Positions 5,498 through 5,948 of a DNA stretch of 5,948 nucleotides are shown piece by piece; the first letter of the stretch is position 1, and the number at the start of each line of letters is the position of its first letter. The DNA is from Methanobacterium sp. (GTDB lineage: Archaea > Methanobacteriota > Methanobacteria > Methanobacteriales > Methanobacteriaceae), in NCBI GenBank assembly GCA_028700095.1, contig JAQVTJ010000097.1:1-5948 (forward strand). The letters run 5' to 3'. The position numbers and the translations under genes were made by a program. The notes beneath the pieces were generated by a model. The model saw only the letters and a list, made by a program, of their open reading frames with translations. It was not told the DNA's origin and searched no databases.

Positions 5498-5948
5498 TTT
5501 CTGGCTTCCTGTGCCATATCAATAATAGATCCTGATCCGTCGCTCCATTTGGTATGTGTCTGCAGATCTCCTATAATATCATTATAACCTAAAATTTTAG
5601 GTAATTCACCTAAAATTGCAGCTTCTACTTCCCCCGTATTTTCCCTTAATTCTGGTTCAATATATTCCATACCCAATGATTTAAATACATCCTCTTCTCT
5701 GGTACCTGCAATAAGTTTTTGGTCTTTAAAAACTCCATATTCGCTAAGTTTTAACTTTTTATTAATAGCTATTCTTCTAAGGGCTATATTAGTTTCTTTC
5801 GAACCTGTGAAATATAGTAATGCCGAACCAAATGATTCATCATCAAAAACCCTTAAATCAACATTTATATTATCTTCTTTTAGATGTACAGTTGTTTTTA
5901 ATGGCCCACTTACAACTACATCATCTACCATTCCCATACCAATAAAAT
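5479..5948 (-). CDS. polX: PolX palm/thumb region and first PHP motif (middle fragment, 5'-truncated by window edge)
   Basis: The frame is open to the right window edge, so the ATG at 5937 is internal. Counting from that ATG, DVVVSGPLKTTVHL (residues 6-19) and NVDLRVFDDESFGSALLYFT (residues 25-44) match the PolX palm, including the third catalytic carboxylate in VDLRV; the first two Asp residues lie beyond the window. GSKETNIALRRIAINKKLKL and SEYGVF (residues 45-70) match the thumb side of the nucleotidyltransferase. The linker TREEDVFKSLGMEYIEPELR is the typical stretch before the PHP domain. GDLQTHTKWSDGSGS (near 123-137) is PHP motif I, with Gln in place of the first His, as in many PolX proteins. 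The frame ends at TAG 5479 after EARKWGMNM, where the family expects EARKWGYEY; adding one base to the G4 (5492-5495) or A4 (5497-5500) run joins it smoothly to the downstream PHP frame. Confidence 0.87.
   Translation of the reverse strand, partial: FIGMGMVDDVVVSGPLKTTVHLKEDNINVDLRVFDDESFGSALLYFTGSKETNIALRRIAINKKLKLSEYGVFKDQKLIAGTREEDVFKSLGMEYIEPELRENTGEVEAAILGELPKILGYNDIIGDLQTHTKWSDGSGSIIDMAQEARKWGMNM

Noticed and set aside
5540..5585. Gln instead of His in the first PHP motif (DLQTHT) as a sign of an inactive nuclease
   Set aside because: This substitution is familiar in other PolX proteins and the remaining metal ligands are present, so inactivity is not supported.
1..5948. CRISPR array, tRNA/rRNA, insertion sequence or attachment site
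   Set aside because: No regularly spaced repeats, no G/C-rich structured island expected of stable RNAs in such AT-rich genomes, no transposase or integrase frame and no flanking terminal repeats were found.

Overview
This is an AT-rich window (roughly three quarters A+T by eye) with an archaeal look, most likely a gut or rumen methanogen of the Methanobacteriales (Methanobrevibacter or Methanosphaera type). The signs are the very low GC, SD sites of the GGAG type, TATA-like promoter DNA instead of -35/-10 pairs, oligo-T tracts after genes, a family X DNA polymerase with a PHP domain, a YprB-type RNase H-like exonuclease with a helix-hairpin-helix motif, and Asn/Thr-rich secreted proteins. 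The assignment is inferred from gene content and composition, with no rRNA or other marker in view.

Layout, left to right. (1) Positions 1-605, +: the C-terminal part of a polytopic membrane protein, possibly an O-antigen/oligosaccharide-repeat polymerase-like protein, cut by the window edge. (2) 698-1204, -: an intact flavodoxin-domain protein, convergent with the first gene. (3) 1453-2623, +: a secreted lipase-like alpha/beta hydrolase with an N-terminal Ig-like domain, divergent from the flavodoxin; its reading frame is broken in three places. (4) 2823-3344, -: a PsbP-like small secreted or lipoprotein, convergent with the lipase and interrupted by two adjacent in-frame stops. (5) 3487-4437, +: an intact RNase H-like exonuclease, divergent from the PsbP-like gene. 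(6) 4483-4620, -: a 45-residue cysteine-rich small protein, easily missed because of its size. (7) 4877-5948, -: the C-terminal two thirds of PolX, split by one frameshift exactly between the nucleotidyltransferase side and the PHP nuclease domain, and cut by the right window edge.

The genes are mostly monocistronic, alternating in strand, with A+T-rich divergent promoter regions and T-tract/hairpin convergent regions. I see no operon and no defence or mobile system. PolX and the RNase H-like exonuclease both point to DNA maintenance, and the membrane, lipase and PsbP-like proteins to the cell envelope, but no shared pathway is shown.

The most distinctive property of the window is the cluster of single-base reading-frame lesions in three of the seven genes, several in A, T or G runs. 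Either the underlying sequence has homopolymer indel errors (the simplest reading, because a housekeeping repair polymerase is hit too), or the two envelope genes are truly decaying. The most interesting possible novelty is the Cys4 small protein at 4483-4620. I found no convincing undescribed multi-gene system.
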